From: Synergistaceae bacterium
GTDB taxonomy: Bacteria; Synergistota; Synergistia; Synergistales; Aminobacteriaceae
Length of the DNA stretch: 45,298 nt
Direction: 5' to 3'
Assembly (NCBI GenBank): GCA_017470785.1
Contig: JAFUXM010000161.1
Span: forward strand, 1 to 45,298
The notes beneath the pieces were generated by a model, which saw nothing but the letters and a program-made list of their open reading frames with translations, did not search any database and was not told the origin of the DNA. The translations under genes were made by a program, and so were the position numbers. Each line of letters opens with the position of its first letter. Position 1 is the stretch's first letter. Below are positions 25,380 to 36,406 of this stretch, one piece after another.

Positions 25380-25823
25380 ATGCTTGATAAAATTGCTGTA
25401 TTAATTGCGACGCTGGGACGTATAGGCTTTTACACTAAGGCTCCCGGGACTTTAGGCTCGGCGTTTGCTGCTGTGATAAGCGCATTGATTAACGTAAATA
25501 TATTTGCAATTATTTTAATAATAATTTTAGGCACATGGGCTTCGTGCAGGGCTGAGAAAATTTTAGGCGCAAATTATAATAAAGCTCACGACCCGGGCTG
25601 CATAGTAATAGACGAAGCCGTTGGCGTATGGCTTGCAGTGTTGTATTTGCCTAAGAGTTTTATTATTCCGGCGTTAGTATTATTTAGAATAGTAGATATA
25701 TTAAAGCCGTGGCCGGTGTATTTATTTGAAAGGCTGCCGTCCGGCTATGGCATCATGGCTGACGACATAGCCGGAGGAATTATAGTAAATATTTTATTGC
25801 AGGCGTTTATAATTTATTATTAA
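25380..25823 (+). CDS. pgpA: Phosphatidylglycerophosphatase A
   Basis: A 147-aa membrane enzyme that converts phosphatidylglycerol phosphate to phosphatidylglycerol in phospholipid synthesis. Family motifs present are KAPGTLGSAFAA (about 21-32), HDPGCIVIDEAVGVWLA (about 70-86), FRIVDILKPWPV (102-113) and the C-terminal GIMADDIAGG. Several hydrophobic helices are seen. The start lies 4 nt after the HAD stop, so the pair is one operon. Its 3' end is repeated just downstream. Confidence 0.92.
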   Translation: MLDKIAVLIATLGRIGFYTKAPGTLGSAFAAVISALINVNIFAIILIIILGTWASCRAEKILGANYNKAHDPGCIVIDEAVGVWLAVLYLPKSFIIPALVLFRIVDILKPWPVYLFERLPSGYGIMADDIAGGIIVNILLQAFIIYY

Positions 25824-25836
25824 ATTAAAATTAAAG

Positions 25837-25930
25837 CATGGCTGACGACATAGCTGGATTAAATGCCTGAATGGCATTTAAATTATTATAGTAAATATTT
25901 TATTGCAAGCGTTTATAATTTATTATTAAA
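25837..25930 (+). repeat. Partial duplicate of the pgpA 3' end with an inserted palindrome
   Basis: Bases 25837-25930 repeat 25754-25824 (the CATGGCTGACGACATAG end of pgpA through its stop) with few changes, except that the middle is replaced by a segment carrying a palindrome, TAAATGCC-TGAAT-GGCATTTA (25860-25880). The copy lies between convergent pgpA and yitT and is non-coding; the hairpin could act as a terminator. Confidence 0.75.
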
Positions 25931-25933
25931 ATA

Positions 25934-26818
25934 TTAAAGGCTGCGCCAGCTCTTGAAGCCCTGACCCAGTACTTCGGTTGCGTCACAGATAGACACAAAG
26001 GCTTTAGGGTCGCGTTCTTTTAAAAATAATTTTAACTGCACGACTTGCCGAGGCTCTAACAGCGATATTAATACCGGGCGTTTCTGGCCGGTGTATGCGC
26101 CGATGCCGTCCAAGCGCGTTACGCCCTTGCCCTTTGAGTTAATAAACTCGCTGACCTCGTCGGGAATGTTTGTAATTATAAATGCTTGCTTGCGTTTGTC
26201 GAAGCTGCGCGTGACGCTGTCGAGCGTAATACCGTTGACGTATAAGCCTGCTGCGCCGTAAACGACTGCCTCAAGTCCTACGACGCTTATAGACAAGCCT
26301 AATATAAATAAATTAACGAGAATAGAGAACTGGCCGACTTCAATGCCGTGTTTGCGCCTGACTACCATAGCTATAATATCAAGGCCGCCGGTCGAGCCGC
26401 CTATGTTAAAAATTATTCCCGTGCTGATGCCTTTTAATAAGCCTGTAATTATCGTTGCCATGAATTTATCTTCAGGTAAAGCGAGCTTTATATCTAAAAA
26501 TTCAAATAGTGATAACCCAAGCGAGAACATGCCGACTGATATTAAAGTCAAGATTAAAAACCTGTCGGATAATTCGCGTCTTCCCCAGATTAATAATAAA
26601 ATATTGCAGATTAATATAAGCCAGCTTGGAGATATGTTAAATAAATAATATGACAGCACAGCCAAGCCTGAGATGCCCAAGTCAGGAAATTGATAGTGCA
26701 GCGTGAAGTAATGCACGGCGAACGCCTGAACTAAGCAGGCTATAATAATTATTAGCACGCTTTTAAATTCTTTCTTGATTTCATAAGCGCAAATTGCAAA
26801 TAAATTTTTTAAGCTCAA
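25934..26818 (-). CDS. YitT-family membrane protein (DUF161 + DUF2179)
   Basis: A 294-aa protein with about five or six N-terminal membrane helices, the conserved GISTGIIFNIGGSTGGLDIIA segment (about 130-150), and a C-terminal soluble DUF2179 domain (about 210-290; KGVTRLDGIGAYTGQKRPVL). The family is widespread and its function is unknown; transport has been suggested. It is divergent from gyrB. Confidence 0.9.
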   Translation of the reverse strand: MSLKNLFAICAYEIKKEFKSVLIIIIACLVQAFAVHYFTLHYQFPDLGISGLAVLSYYLFNISPSWLILICNILLLIWGRRELSDRFLILTLISVGMFSLGLSLFEFLDIKLALPEDKFMATIITGLLKGISTGIIFNIGGSTGGLDIIAMVVRRKHGIEVGQFSILVNLFILGLSISVVGLEAVVYGAAGLYVNGITLDSVTRSFDKRKQAFIITNIPDEVSEFINSKGKGVTRLDGIGAYTGQKRPVLISLLEPRQVVQLKLFLKERDPKAFVSICDATEVLGQGFKSWRSL

Positions 26819-26937
26819 GTTACAAAGACCTTTCGTTAAATTAAATTAAAAATTAAATAATTTTAAATAAAAATTTCAAAATATATCGCTGTAGTATAAT
26901 ATATTTAATTTTAAAAGCAAGAAACAGCAAGAATTAG

Positions 26938-29524
<2,587 letters not shown>

Positions 29525-29572
29525 CTTTAATATAATTTATAATTTTATAAAAATTTTAAGGAAATATTTGAC

Positions 29573-29932
29573 ATGCAGGTTAAGAGCATTCGAGAGCGCG
29601 ACGAAGCAAACGATAAAATCAGCGATATGCGCATTGAAAGGCTGGAAGCTTTAGTTGATAAAGCTCTTACAGAGATTAAAATTGGAAACGCTCAGCTGAT
29701 CTCTGAGCTAAGACATGAAACTAAAGAAACTAAGTCAGAACTCAAGGTCATGAATGCCCGCATTGACCAAAATTTGGCCGAGTATAAGGCAATAGCGGAA
29801 AGTATCAACGGTGAAGTTAAAGCCCTTAAGACTGGGTTCGATACCCTTCAGAACAAATTTAGCTGGAACTTGGCATGGGTAGGTATAATCATGGGGCTTG
29901 TGCTTGCGATCGTCCAGCATTTTTGGAAGTGA
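29573..29932 (+). CDS. Coiled-coil protein with C-terminal membrane helix (paralogue A)
   Basis: A 119-aa protein: a charged coiled coil (about 1-93) followed by one hydrophobic helix (NLAWVGIIMGLVLAIVQHF) and two or three last residues. The layout resembles haemolysin XhlA and Bdr-type tail-anchored proteins, but family membership is uncertain. It is the shorter of two tandem paralogues: codons homologous to KEIFD of the second copy lie upstream of its ATG, and here they hold the AAGGA ribosome site. Function unknown. Confidence 0.7.
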   Translation: MQVKSIRERDEANDKISDMRIERLEALVDKALTEIKIGNAQLISELRHETKETKSELKVMNARIDQNLAEYKAIAESINGEVKALKTGFDTLQNKFSWNLAWVGIIMGLVLAIVQHFWK

Positions 29933-29998
29933 AGAGAGGATAAAGCCCGCAGCCTGATTGCAGGATTGAGGCGGCAGATATTTTAAAAATTTTTAGCG

Positions 29999-30030
29999 GC
30001 AGCTGTTTAATCAGCTGCTTTAATTTATTT
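29999..30030 (+). terminator. Terminator after paralogue A
   Basis: GCAGCTG (29999-30005) pairs with CAGCTGC (30012-30018) around a 6-nt loop, followed by TTTAATTTATTTTT. Confidence 0.8.
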
Positions 30031-30096
30031 TTACGGGGCTTCATGCTGTGCGTTATATAATAATTAAATAAATTAAATTATTAATAAGGAAGTGAG

Positions 30097-30513
30097 ATGC
30101 AGATGCCGGACGTTCAGTATGTTACTAAAGAAATATTTGACATGCAGGTTAAAAGCCTTCGGGATCGCGACGACGCAAACGATAAAATCAGCGACATGCG
30201 CATTGACAGAATAGAGTCTTTTATGGCAAAGACGCTCGCGGAGATAAGAATGGATAACGCCCAGTTAAGGTCTGAATTAAAGGGCGAGGTTAGGGCTATG
30301 AACGAGCGCATCGAGAAAAATCTTGAGGAATACAAGGCCATTGCAAACGAGATGCAGGGCAATTTTAACACAAGCGTTGCCCGTCTCGAGGGCAAAATCG
30401 AGGCCGTCAATTCAAAGGTTGACGCATTGCAGAATAAATTTAGCTGGAACTTGGCATGGGTAGGTATAATCATGGGGCTTGTGCTTGCGATAGTCCAGCA
30501 TTTTGGGAAGTGA
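30097..30513 (+). CDS. Coiled-coil protein with C-terminal membrane helix (paralogue B)
   Basis: A 138-aa paralogue of the upstream gene with a longer N-terminus (MQMPDVQYVTKEIFD) and an extra coiled-coil segment (NTSVARLEGKIEAVNSKVDA). The last 78 nt, including the membrane helix, differ from paralogue A at only two positions, far more alike than the middle. GGAAGTGAG precedes the ATG. It is probably a tail-anchored membrane protein; function unknown. It has its own terminator. Confidence 0.72.
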   Translation: MQMPDVQYVTKEIFDMQVKSLRDRDDANDKISDMRIDRIESFMAKTLAEIRMDNAQLRSELKGEVRAMNERIEKNLEEYKAIANEMQGNFNTSVARLEGKIEAVNSKVDALQNKFSWNLAWVGIIMGLVLAIVQHFGK

Positions 30514-30526
30514 ATATAGAGTATAA

Positions 30527-30567
30527 AGCCGCAGCTCTGCAATCAAGCTGCGGCTGAAATTTTTTAA
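30527..30567 (+). terminator. Terminator after paralogue B
   Basis: AGCCGCAGCT (30527-30536) pairs perfectly with AGCTGCGGCT (30546-30555), loop of 9 nt, followed by a T-run at 30561. Confidence 0.88.
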
Positions 30568-30574
30568 ATATTAT

Positions 30575-33213
30575 TTAAATTTTTAAATTTAAGCATCCCT
30601 TACTGAAGCACAAAGCCAAAATAAATATCAATCCGTAAACTCCAACGCCGAAATCGCATCCGCCGCTTGAGCTTGAGCTTGATTTATTATTATCGCCGTT
30701 GCTGTTGCTATTGCTGTATGAAGCCATGACATCAACACTGAGCGTAACGCTGAAGCCGCTATAACTCGCAGTGAGCGCAGTGCTGCCGGCCTTGAGGCCT
30801 TTAATAAGTCCCGTGTCCATAACCTCGGCTATGCTTGGATCGCTGGCTGTCCAGACCGTTCCCATCTTAGGAGATGCAACGTCAAATTCGCGCCCGTCAG
30901 AGAGCTTTGCATAAAGTCCAACGCCGACCGCTGAATCAACTTGAGTAAATACTGTTGCCAATCTGTCTGACAGCTCAAGGCCTGTCACGCTTGCGCCGTT
31001 TAAATCCGGCTTGACTATGAACAATGCGCCGTTTGAAAGATATACAAATCCGTCGCTGCCCTCTACGAAGCATCGCGCTCCGTTGAGTCCAACGTCTAAA
31101 CTTGCGGCGTTAATCTGAGTTTCAAATAAAGTTTTAGCATCGTTGCTCGGCTTTAACGATAAAAATATTTTGTTGTCGTGCGCGGTATTGATTGTCATGA
31201 ATAAATCTCCGCTTGCCGGAGTGTCCAAGCTTGCCCTGAGCATCAAAGTCTCGTTAGAGTTTAAAGCTTCCGGCGATGCCGTGAGCGTTAATTCATCTTC
31301 TATTAAATAATTTACTGCGCTGTCATTGCTCGCTGTGATATTAATATTTGATGAGCTTGTATTGCTTGAGCTTGAATTAGAACTCGAGAAGACTTTAAAC
31401 TTATCTACCGGGCCTTTTAATAAATCCAGCACTTCTTCGCCTATAGTCGTCTGCTTGCAAATAGCAGAGTGCCAGAAATCTGCGCCGTCATGACCGGAGC
31501 TCTTACTTGAGAAGTTAGCCATTGCGCTTATAACTGAGACTGCTAAATCGTGCCCTAAACCTGCAAATACGTTATCATTAATAAAATTCATGGCAAATTC
31601 AGGTATATCGTACGGCCAGTCGTCTCTTGCATTGCCGTAGATTGAATACATGGGTACACCGCCATGAAAGCCAAAAGCCGCTGCGTTTTCAGCTCTGAGA
31701 TCACGCCATGCGCTTGCCGCGTTCCTGCCAGCGCCCTCATCTGAACCCCACTCCATATAGGTTTCAAATACAGTCTTTGCTTCAGCTTGTGCTAGAGCCG
31801 TTTGCCAATTAGGTGCTTCGTCAATCATAATATTCGCCCAAGGGCTTCCCCTGTGCGGAGTGGCAACTGTGATAATTCTACGTACTGGATGATTGCTTTT
31901 AGCAAAAGAGTCGGCCTGCAAAAATCGTCTGGCCATAAGGCCGCCCATACTGTGAGCTACTATATCAACTTTCTTACAAACTATGCCTTTCTGAACCCTT
32001 AAATTCCTCTGTATTTCTTTTATCAAACCTGCTAACGCGCTTTCCTGATTTTCAGCTATGACGTCATTAGGTCCATTCGAGTTGTAATAATTCCAAGGAT
32101 GAGGGGTCAAGCCTGCATACTCGAGCGAGGCCCATATGCCAGTCCCGTTGCCTTTGCCGAATGTGCCTTCACTTTTGCCGAATATACCGTGAATTAACAC
32201 TACCGGCGCAGCGTGAAGCGTAAGAATTTGGCTTGCTTTAATTTCGCTCGTGTTTAAATCGTCAGCATTCTCAGCGAAAGTTGCATACACTGTGAAATCA
32301 CGCTGCGGGAAATTGCCGTCAGGAAAAGCTTCCGGCGCAGTGATAATTGCCGTACTCTCGTACGTTCCGGCGGCGCTTGCTTTCATCTTCATGATCTTTG
32401 AACTGCTAGCATACGATTCGTCAAGTTTAAGTGAGAGACCAAGGCCGTCAGTCATTCTGAACGCGACATAGCCGTCTTTATTAGTGACTGCTTTGATTAA
32501 AAGCTGCGATGCTCCGTCAGCAGTCAGGCCGTGCTTAGGACTTGAGTCGTCAACGCCGGTCACGCTTATAGTCACGTACGTCATAGGGCCGTGTTCAATA
32601 GGATTAACGGGGTCTGTACCTGTCCCGGTATCTGTGTCTGTGTCGGGACCAGGATGAATATTATTTATGTCTCCGCCCGCGGTCATCTTAATACCGGATA
32701 TTTTGCCCGATATGCCGTTACGGTTGCCTGATAGAACAGCTGTTGCCGCTGTCGGTGACGAGAGCGTAAAGGTCATCATTTCTCCGAATGACGCATTGCT
32801 AATCGTCCATGTGTTGCCGCTGTGCGTAACCGTAATATCGTCCGTATCGTTCCAGTCAAACTCATGCAGAGCCTGTCCGGTTTTCGAATTGACCACAAGA
32901 GACCTGAGCTGGACGCCTGGGGTACCTGTATAGTCGCGGCCATATACATATAAACTTACGTATTTCATAGTGATTGGGATCGTCTGGCCATAGGCCGATG
33001 CAGTGCCGCTGCCGCCCGAGCCTGTCCACGTACCGTAGATCGTGCTGTCTGAAATCGCTGCCGCCGTGAGTTCATCAGCTTGAGCAATATTAACAATGAG
33101 AAGAAGAGATGATAGTATTAATATAAGAAGCGTGAGAGTTAAACGAAGAGAAAGTTTACTACCCCCCCCCCGTTACGGGATGAGAACTTTGCAAAAAAAT
33201 TTTTGCGTTGCAT
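30575..33213 (-). CDS. Secreted/surface lipase-like alpha/beta hydrolase, out of frame at a G10 tract (candidate phase-variable gene)
   Basis: The gene starts at ATG 33213, 8 nt after AAGGAGG. Fifteen codons in, a run of ten G (33162-33171 on the plus strand) puts the frame off, and it stops after 24 codons. With one more G (or two fewer) the frame joins the long ORF to give about 879 aa: a signal peptide ending NIAQA|DEL, beta-rich N-terminal domains, a D/T/G-rich linker, a hydrolase domain (VVLIHGIFGKS, then the nucleophile elbow VAHSMGGLMARRF), a Big_2-type Ig-like domain, and a C-terminal tail of Ser-rich stretch, GGC and membrane helix resembling Synerg-CTERM. Without the shift only the frame from 32968 on remains, lacking export signals. 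A homopolymer sequencing or assembly error is the alternative. Confidence 0.8.
33162..33171 (-). repeat. Poly-G tract (10 G on the coding strand) near the lipase start
   Basis: Ten G in a row inside codons 15-18 of the lipase gene, just before its signal-peptide core. Lengths of 8 or 11 restore the frame; 9 and 10 stop it at once or within 10 codons. This is the usual make-up of slipped-strand phase variation. Confidence 0.85.
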
Positions 33214-33284
33214 AACAAAAACCTCCTTAAATAAAATCAAGATATTTTGATTATATAATAAATTTTAAATTTAATAAAATAAGT

Positions 33285-33836
33285 TTATGCCGAGGCGCGG
33301 CTCGGCAGGCAGCCGCAATAATTTTGCCTGTATAAGCCCATCTCACGCGAAATTTTAATTGACCTCAAAAAGCCATTTTGTTTACGCCAAATTTTAGGCA
33401 GCCAGATTAAATTATATTTTGCCGCAATTTCCTCGCCTATTTTTATAATTAAATTCACGTCCTTGTGCGGGCTGATAGTCAAGCTGGTAGATATATGCGT
33501 GCAGCCGAGCCTCACGGCCTCTTGTGCAGCCGCTTCAAACTGCAATTTAAAACACTCGGCGCAGCGCAGCCCGCCCTCCGGCTCGTGAATTAAATTTAAA
33601 CTTTCCATGTGAGTGCGCCACTGCTCCGGCTCGTATTCGCCTTCTATAACTTTAATATCTTCATGATTGCTCATTAAAATATGCAGCGCCTCGAGCCGTT
33701 TTACATACTCGCCCTTAGGCTGAATGTTCGACCCGTAAAAATATCCGGCTATGTCCCAGCCCTCAAGTTCCAAATCATCAAGCGGCACCGTCGCATCCGG
33801 CGCACAGCAGATATGCAGCAAAATTTTATTCTTAAT
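33285..33836 (-). CDS. queH: Epoxyqueuosine reductase QueH
   Basis: The last step of queuosine synthesis in tRNA: reduction of epoxyqueuosine. The DUF208 pattern is complete: KILLHICCAPD at the N-terminus, YFYGSNIQPKGEY, GLRCAECF, TSLTISPHKD and the C-terminal GLYRQNYCGC. The familiar CCAPC is CCAPD here. I extend the start five codons upstream of the TTG to an ATT (33836) that stands about 7-9 nt after GGAGAG and gives an N-terminus (MKNKILLHICC) like the family; the TTG has no ribosome site. It is separated from the transketolase gene upstream by a terminator. Confidence 0.85.
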   Translation of the reverse strand: MKNKILLHICCAPDATVPLDDLELEGWDIAGYFYGSNIQPKGEYVKRLEALHILMSNHEDIKVIEGEYEPEQWRTHMESLNLIHEPEGGLRCAECFKLQFEAAAQEAVRLGCTHISTSLTISPHKDVNLIIKIGEEIAAKYNLIWLPKIWRKQNGFLRSIKISREMGLYRQNYCGCLPSRASA

Positions 33837-33880
33837 TTTAATTCTCTCCAGTAATTTTTAAAATTTTTATAAATAAAAAA

Positions 33881-33911
33881 GCCGTCCCGCAAAATAATTT
33901 TACGTGACGGC
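33881..33911 (-). terminator. Terminator after the transketolase gene
   Basis: GCCGTCCCG (33881-33889) and CGTGACGGC (33903-33911) pair with one mismatch; on the minus strand the stem is followed by a T-run (33880-33875). Confidence 0.78.
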
Positions 33912-33951
33912 CTTATTATAAATTAATTTTAAATTTTTAAAAATTATTTAG

Positions 33952-35889
33952 CTAAATTACAAATTCTTTAGCGATATTCTCGGCTGTGAGACCCATAGCC
34001 GCCCTTGCAGCATCAGCTGCGCAAGAATCGCCCCAGCGCGTGACGCCCAAATTCTTAATCTTAGCGCCTAAATTATTTCTCGCGATCTCTAATGCCATAA
34101 TTGCGCCCATGCCCGTATCTGCAACGTGATCTTCGACAGTCAAAATAAATTTAGACCTGCAGGCCTCTTTAAGCGCATCTAAGTCCGGCTCTAACGGACA
34201 GGCAACGCTCCATACGGCAACATTCAAATTATTTTTATTATTTAAAATCTCGGCTGCTTCAAGCGCAGCGCCGGCCATATAGCCCAGCGCAAATATTGCA
34301 CCGTCATTACCGTCTCTTAATTTAACGGCTTTGCCGTATTCAAATTCATAATTATTCTCGCTGCCGAATACTAATTTATCATCGAGCTTTAATGGCTTAA
34401 GCTTGCTGCGGCCGACGGCCAAGCAAATGCAGCCCGGCGTCTTCAGCATCCAGCGCGTAACCCTGTCAGTCTGGCTCGGGTCTGCCGGCACAACTAATTT
34501 CCAGCCGAACATATTTTTAAATAAGCCTACATAATCTACGCACTGATGCGTTTTGCCGTCCTCGCCGACATCAAGGCCGACATGCGTCAGCACAGTCTTA
34601 TTGCCGGCATAATTAATTGCGTTTAAGCGCTGGTTATTATAAACTTCGTCAATTCCGAATATTCCAAAGTCCGCCCACACTGAGACAACTCCGGCTGAAG
34701 CTGCCGCGCCGCTCACAGTCGCCGCGTTATGCTCCTGTATTCCAACCTGAATGAAATTGCCCTGACATATCTTCTTGAAATCGCCGGTCATGACCGACGG
34801 CATTAAATCGCAGTCAAAGACTAAAATCGGCGTGCTGCCCTGTTTATATTTATTAATCGCCGCGACGTCAGCCAGCGCATGACCGAAAGCCCCCCTGTTG
34901 TCTGCAACTTTATCATAGTCAAACGGCGTTCCGGTTGCTAAGTCCGGCTCAAAATATTTTACCTCACGGCCTTTAAATTTAATCTCGCTATTGCGCTTCG
35001 CTTTCATCCGGCTCAAAAATTCTTCAGGCTCAGCAACGCCCAAATTTTTTATCACGTTAAAATAAATTTCGTCGCTCGGGGCTTTGCCGTGATACTCCGG
35101 CGTGTCCTCCATTGCGCCGCCGCATTTGCCTATTAAAGTCTTGCATAACAAAAGCGTAGGCTTGTTATTAGCTCCGGCATTCTTTAAGGCTAAATAAAGC
35201 TCGTTAAAATCATGGCCGTCACACTCAATAACTTCCCAGCCGTCAGCTTCCCATAACGCCTTGAGATTGCACGGCATAACGTCATAAGTTCTGCCCGATA
35301 TCTGAATGCTGTTATAGTCAATTAATGCAATTACATTATGCAGCCTTTCATGAGCGATTAAGCGTCGTGCCTCGGCTAACTGGCCTTTAGTCTGGCCGCC
35401 GTCGCCCATTAATACATAAACTCTATTTCTAAAATTATTTGCTCTTGCTGCCAGTGCGAAGCCTGCGCCTGCTGAGAGGCCTTGGCCTAATACGCCGGTG
35501 CCCCAGTCAACGCCCGGGACGTGCCGGTCAACGTGACCTTGAAAGACGCTGCCAATCTGCCTAAAGTGCGCCGCCGCTTCTTCAGCATCAAAAAATCCCC
35601 ATTCTGCCATAGCAGCATATGCGCCTGCCGACGTATGACCGTGCGAGACAACTACATAATCCCGGTTTAAGTCATTGCAGTTAGCTAAATTTAAATTCGC
35701 CACGCCATATACAGCTAAGAACATATCAATGCTTGAGAAAGCGCCGCCCGGGTGGCCGCTGTTAGCAAGCTTAACCATAGTCAAAGCATTAACTCTCGCT
35801 CGCCTTGCTGCAGCTTCAAGTTCTTTTACGTGTTCAGATGAAAGATTTTCAAACGGAAAGTTAGTTAATTTTAATTCAGTAAGGGCCAT
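33952..35889 (-). CDS. tkt: Transketolase
   Basis: A 645-aa thiamine-diphosphate enzyme of the pentose phosphate pathway. Visible are ANSGHPGG at the N-terminus, SHGHTSAGAYAAMA, WGTGVLGQGLSAGAGFAL, the ThDP-binding GDGGQTKGQ-x-DYNSIQ region (the usual Glu after GDG is Gly here), and in the Pyr domain VGIQEHNAATVSGAA with the catalytic Glu, and HVGLDVGEDGKTHQ. It is one chain, unlike the split transketolases of many anaerobes. It stands alone on its strand. A paralogous ThDP enzyme is possible given the altered GDG motif, but overall it reads as transketolase. Confidence 0.85.
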   Translation of the reverse strand: MALTELKLTNFPFENLSSEHVKELEAAARRARVNALTMVKLANSGHPGGAFSSIDMFLAVYGVANLNLANCNDLNRDYVVVSHGHTSAGAYAAMAEWGFFDAEEAAAHFRQIGSVFQGHVDRHVPGVDWGTGVLGQGLSAGAGFALAARANNFRNRVYVLMGDGGQTKGQLAEARRLIAHERLHNVIALIDYNSIQISGRTYDVMPCNLKALWEADGWEVIECDGHDFNELYLALKNAGANNKPTLLLCKTLIGKCGGAMEDTPEYHGKAPSDEIYFNVIKNLGVAEPEEFLSRMKAKRNSEIKFKGREVKYFEPDLATGTPFDYDKVADNRGAFGHALADVAAINKYKQGSTPILVFDCDLMPSVMTGDFKKICQGNFIQVGIQEHNAATVSGAAASAGVVSVWADFGIFGIDEVYNNQRLNAINYAGNKTVLTHVGLDVGEDGKTHQCVDYVGLFKNMFGWKLVVPADPSQTDRVTRWMLKTPGCICLAVGRSKLKPLKLDDKLVFGSENNYEFEYGKAVKLRDGNDGAIFALGYMAGAALEAAEILNNKNNLNVAVWSVACPLEPDLDALKEACRSKFILTVEDHVADTGMGAIMALEIARNNLGAKIKNLGVTRWGDSCAADAARAAMGLTAENIAKEFVI

Positions 35890-36003
35890 TGTCTACACAC
35901 ACACCCCTCTTCAAGTATTTAAAACTGCGAGGCCAAATCCGTATGGCCTCTTAAAAAAATTGGGCTCTCAACCTGCAGCCCATGCAACTCTTAATTTTAA
36001 AAC

Positions 36004-36030
36004 TGGTCGGGACGAGAGGATTTACCTCCG
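36004..36030 (-). pseudogene. tRNA-Pro 3' fragment
   Basis: The last 27 nt of a tRNA-Pro, including encoded CCA and the acceptor 3' strand, but with the T-loop shortened (GATTTACC against GATTCGAACC in the intact gene, read on the plus strand). It cannot fold into a tRNA. Confidence 0.8.
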
Positions 36031-36066
36031 CTCGAGCCCCGCGAGGCCAAATCCCTATGGCCTCTT

Positions 36067-36095
36067 AAAAAATTGGGCTCTCAACCTACAGCCCA
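36067..36095 (-). terminator. tRNA-Pro terminator
   Basis: On the minus strand, TGGGCT (36095-36090) and AGCCCA (36079-36074) enclose a 10-nt loop and are followed by ATTTTTT. The same hairpin recurs in the upstream repeat unit (35961-35982). Confidence 0.75.
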
Positions 36096-36116
36096 TGCAA
36101 CTCTTAATTTTAAAAC

Positions 36117-36194
36117 TGGTCGGGACGAGAGGATTCGAACCTCCGACCCCCTGCACCCCATGCAGATGCGCTAGCCAGACTGCGCTACGTCCCG
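36117..36194 (-). tRNA. tRNA-Pro (anticodon GGG)
   Basis: All arms fold: acceptor CGGGACG/CGTCCCG, D-stem GCGC/GCGC, anticodon stem TCTGC/GCAGG with loop ATGGGGT (anticodon GGG), T-arm GGAGG-TTCGAAT-CCTCT, discriminator A and encoded CCA. Reads CCC and CCU codons. Confidence 0.95.
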
Positions 36195-36208
36195 AACAAA
36201 CTTATTAT

Positions 36209-36236
36209 ATTTTAGCTTATTTTTACAGTTTGTCAA
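36209..36236 (-). promoter_or_regulatory. tRNA-Pro promoter
   Basis: On the minus strand TTGACA (36236-36231), a 16-bp spacer and TAAAAT (36214-36209), 15 bp before the tRNA. A second possible -10, TATAAT, overlaps downstream. Confidence 0.7.
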
Positions 36237-36280
36237 ATTTTATTTTACAAATTTAAAATTTATTTAAATTAGTTTGTTTC

Positions 36281-36309
36281 TTGATATTTTTTAGGCTCAA
36301 AATTATACT
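36281..36309 (+). promoter_or_regulatory. Promoter for the glycosyltransferase gene
   Basis: TTGATA (36281-36286), 17-bp spacer, TATACT (36304-36309), about 95 bp before the gene. Confidence 0.55.
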
Positions 36310-36406
36310 TGTTTATGCTATATATAAGTAGAAAGGATTTAATAAAAGCAGTGTATCTTGAGAGCATAAATTAAATTTTATTTAAAATTTAAAGGAGGAA
36401 TGCAAA

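Larger units (their letters stand above)
35927..36145. repeat. Tandem 104-bp direct repeat covering the tRNA-Pro 3' end and its terminator
   Basis: Unit A (35927-36030) and unit B (36041-36145) are nearly identical and 10 bp apart. Each holds a GAGGCC/GGCCTC hairpin, the tRNA terminator, and the 3' end of tRNA-Pro. Unit B joins the intact tRNA; unit A ends after 27 bp of tRNA sequence with a small deletion in the T-loop. Confidence 0.88.

Noticed and set aside
35927-36145. An integrated element between the two tRNA-Pro 3' ends
   Set aside because: Only 10 bp separate the units, and no integrase or cargo is present. At most a scar or tandem duplication.
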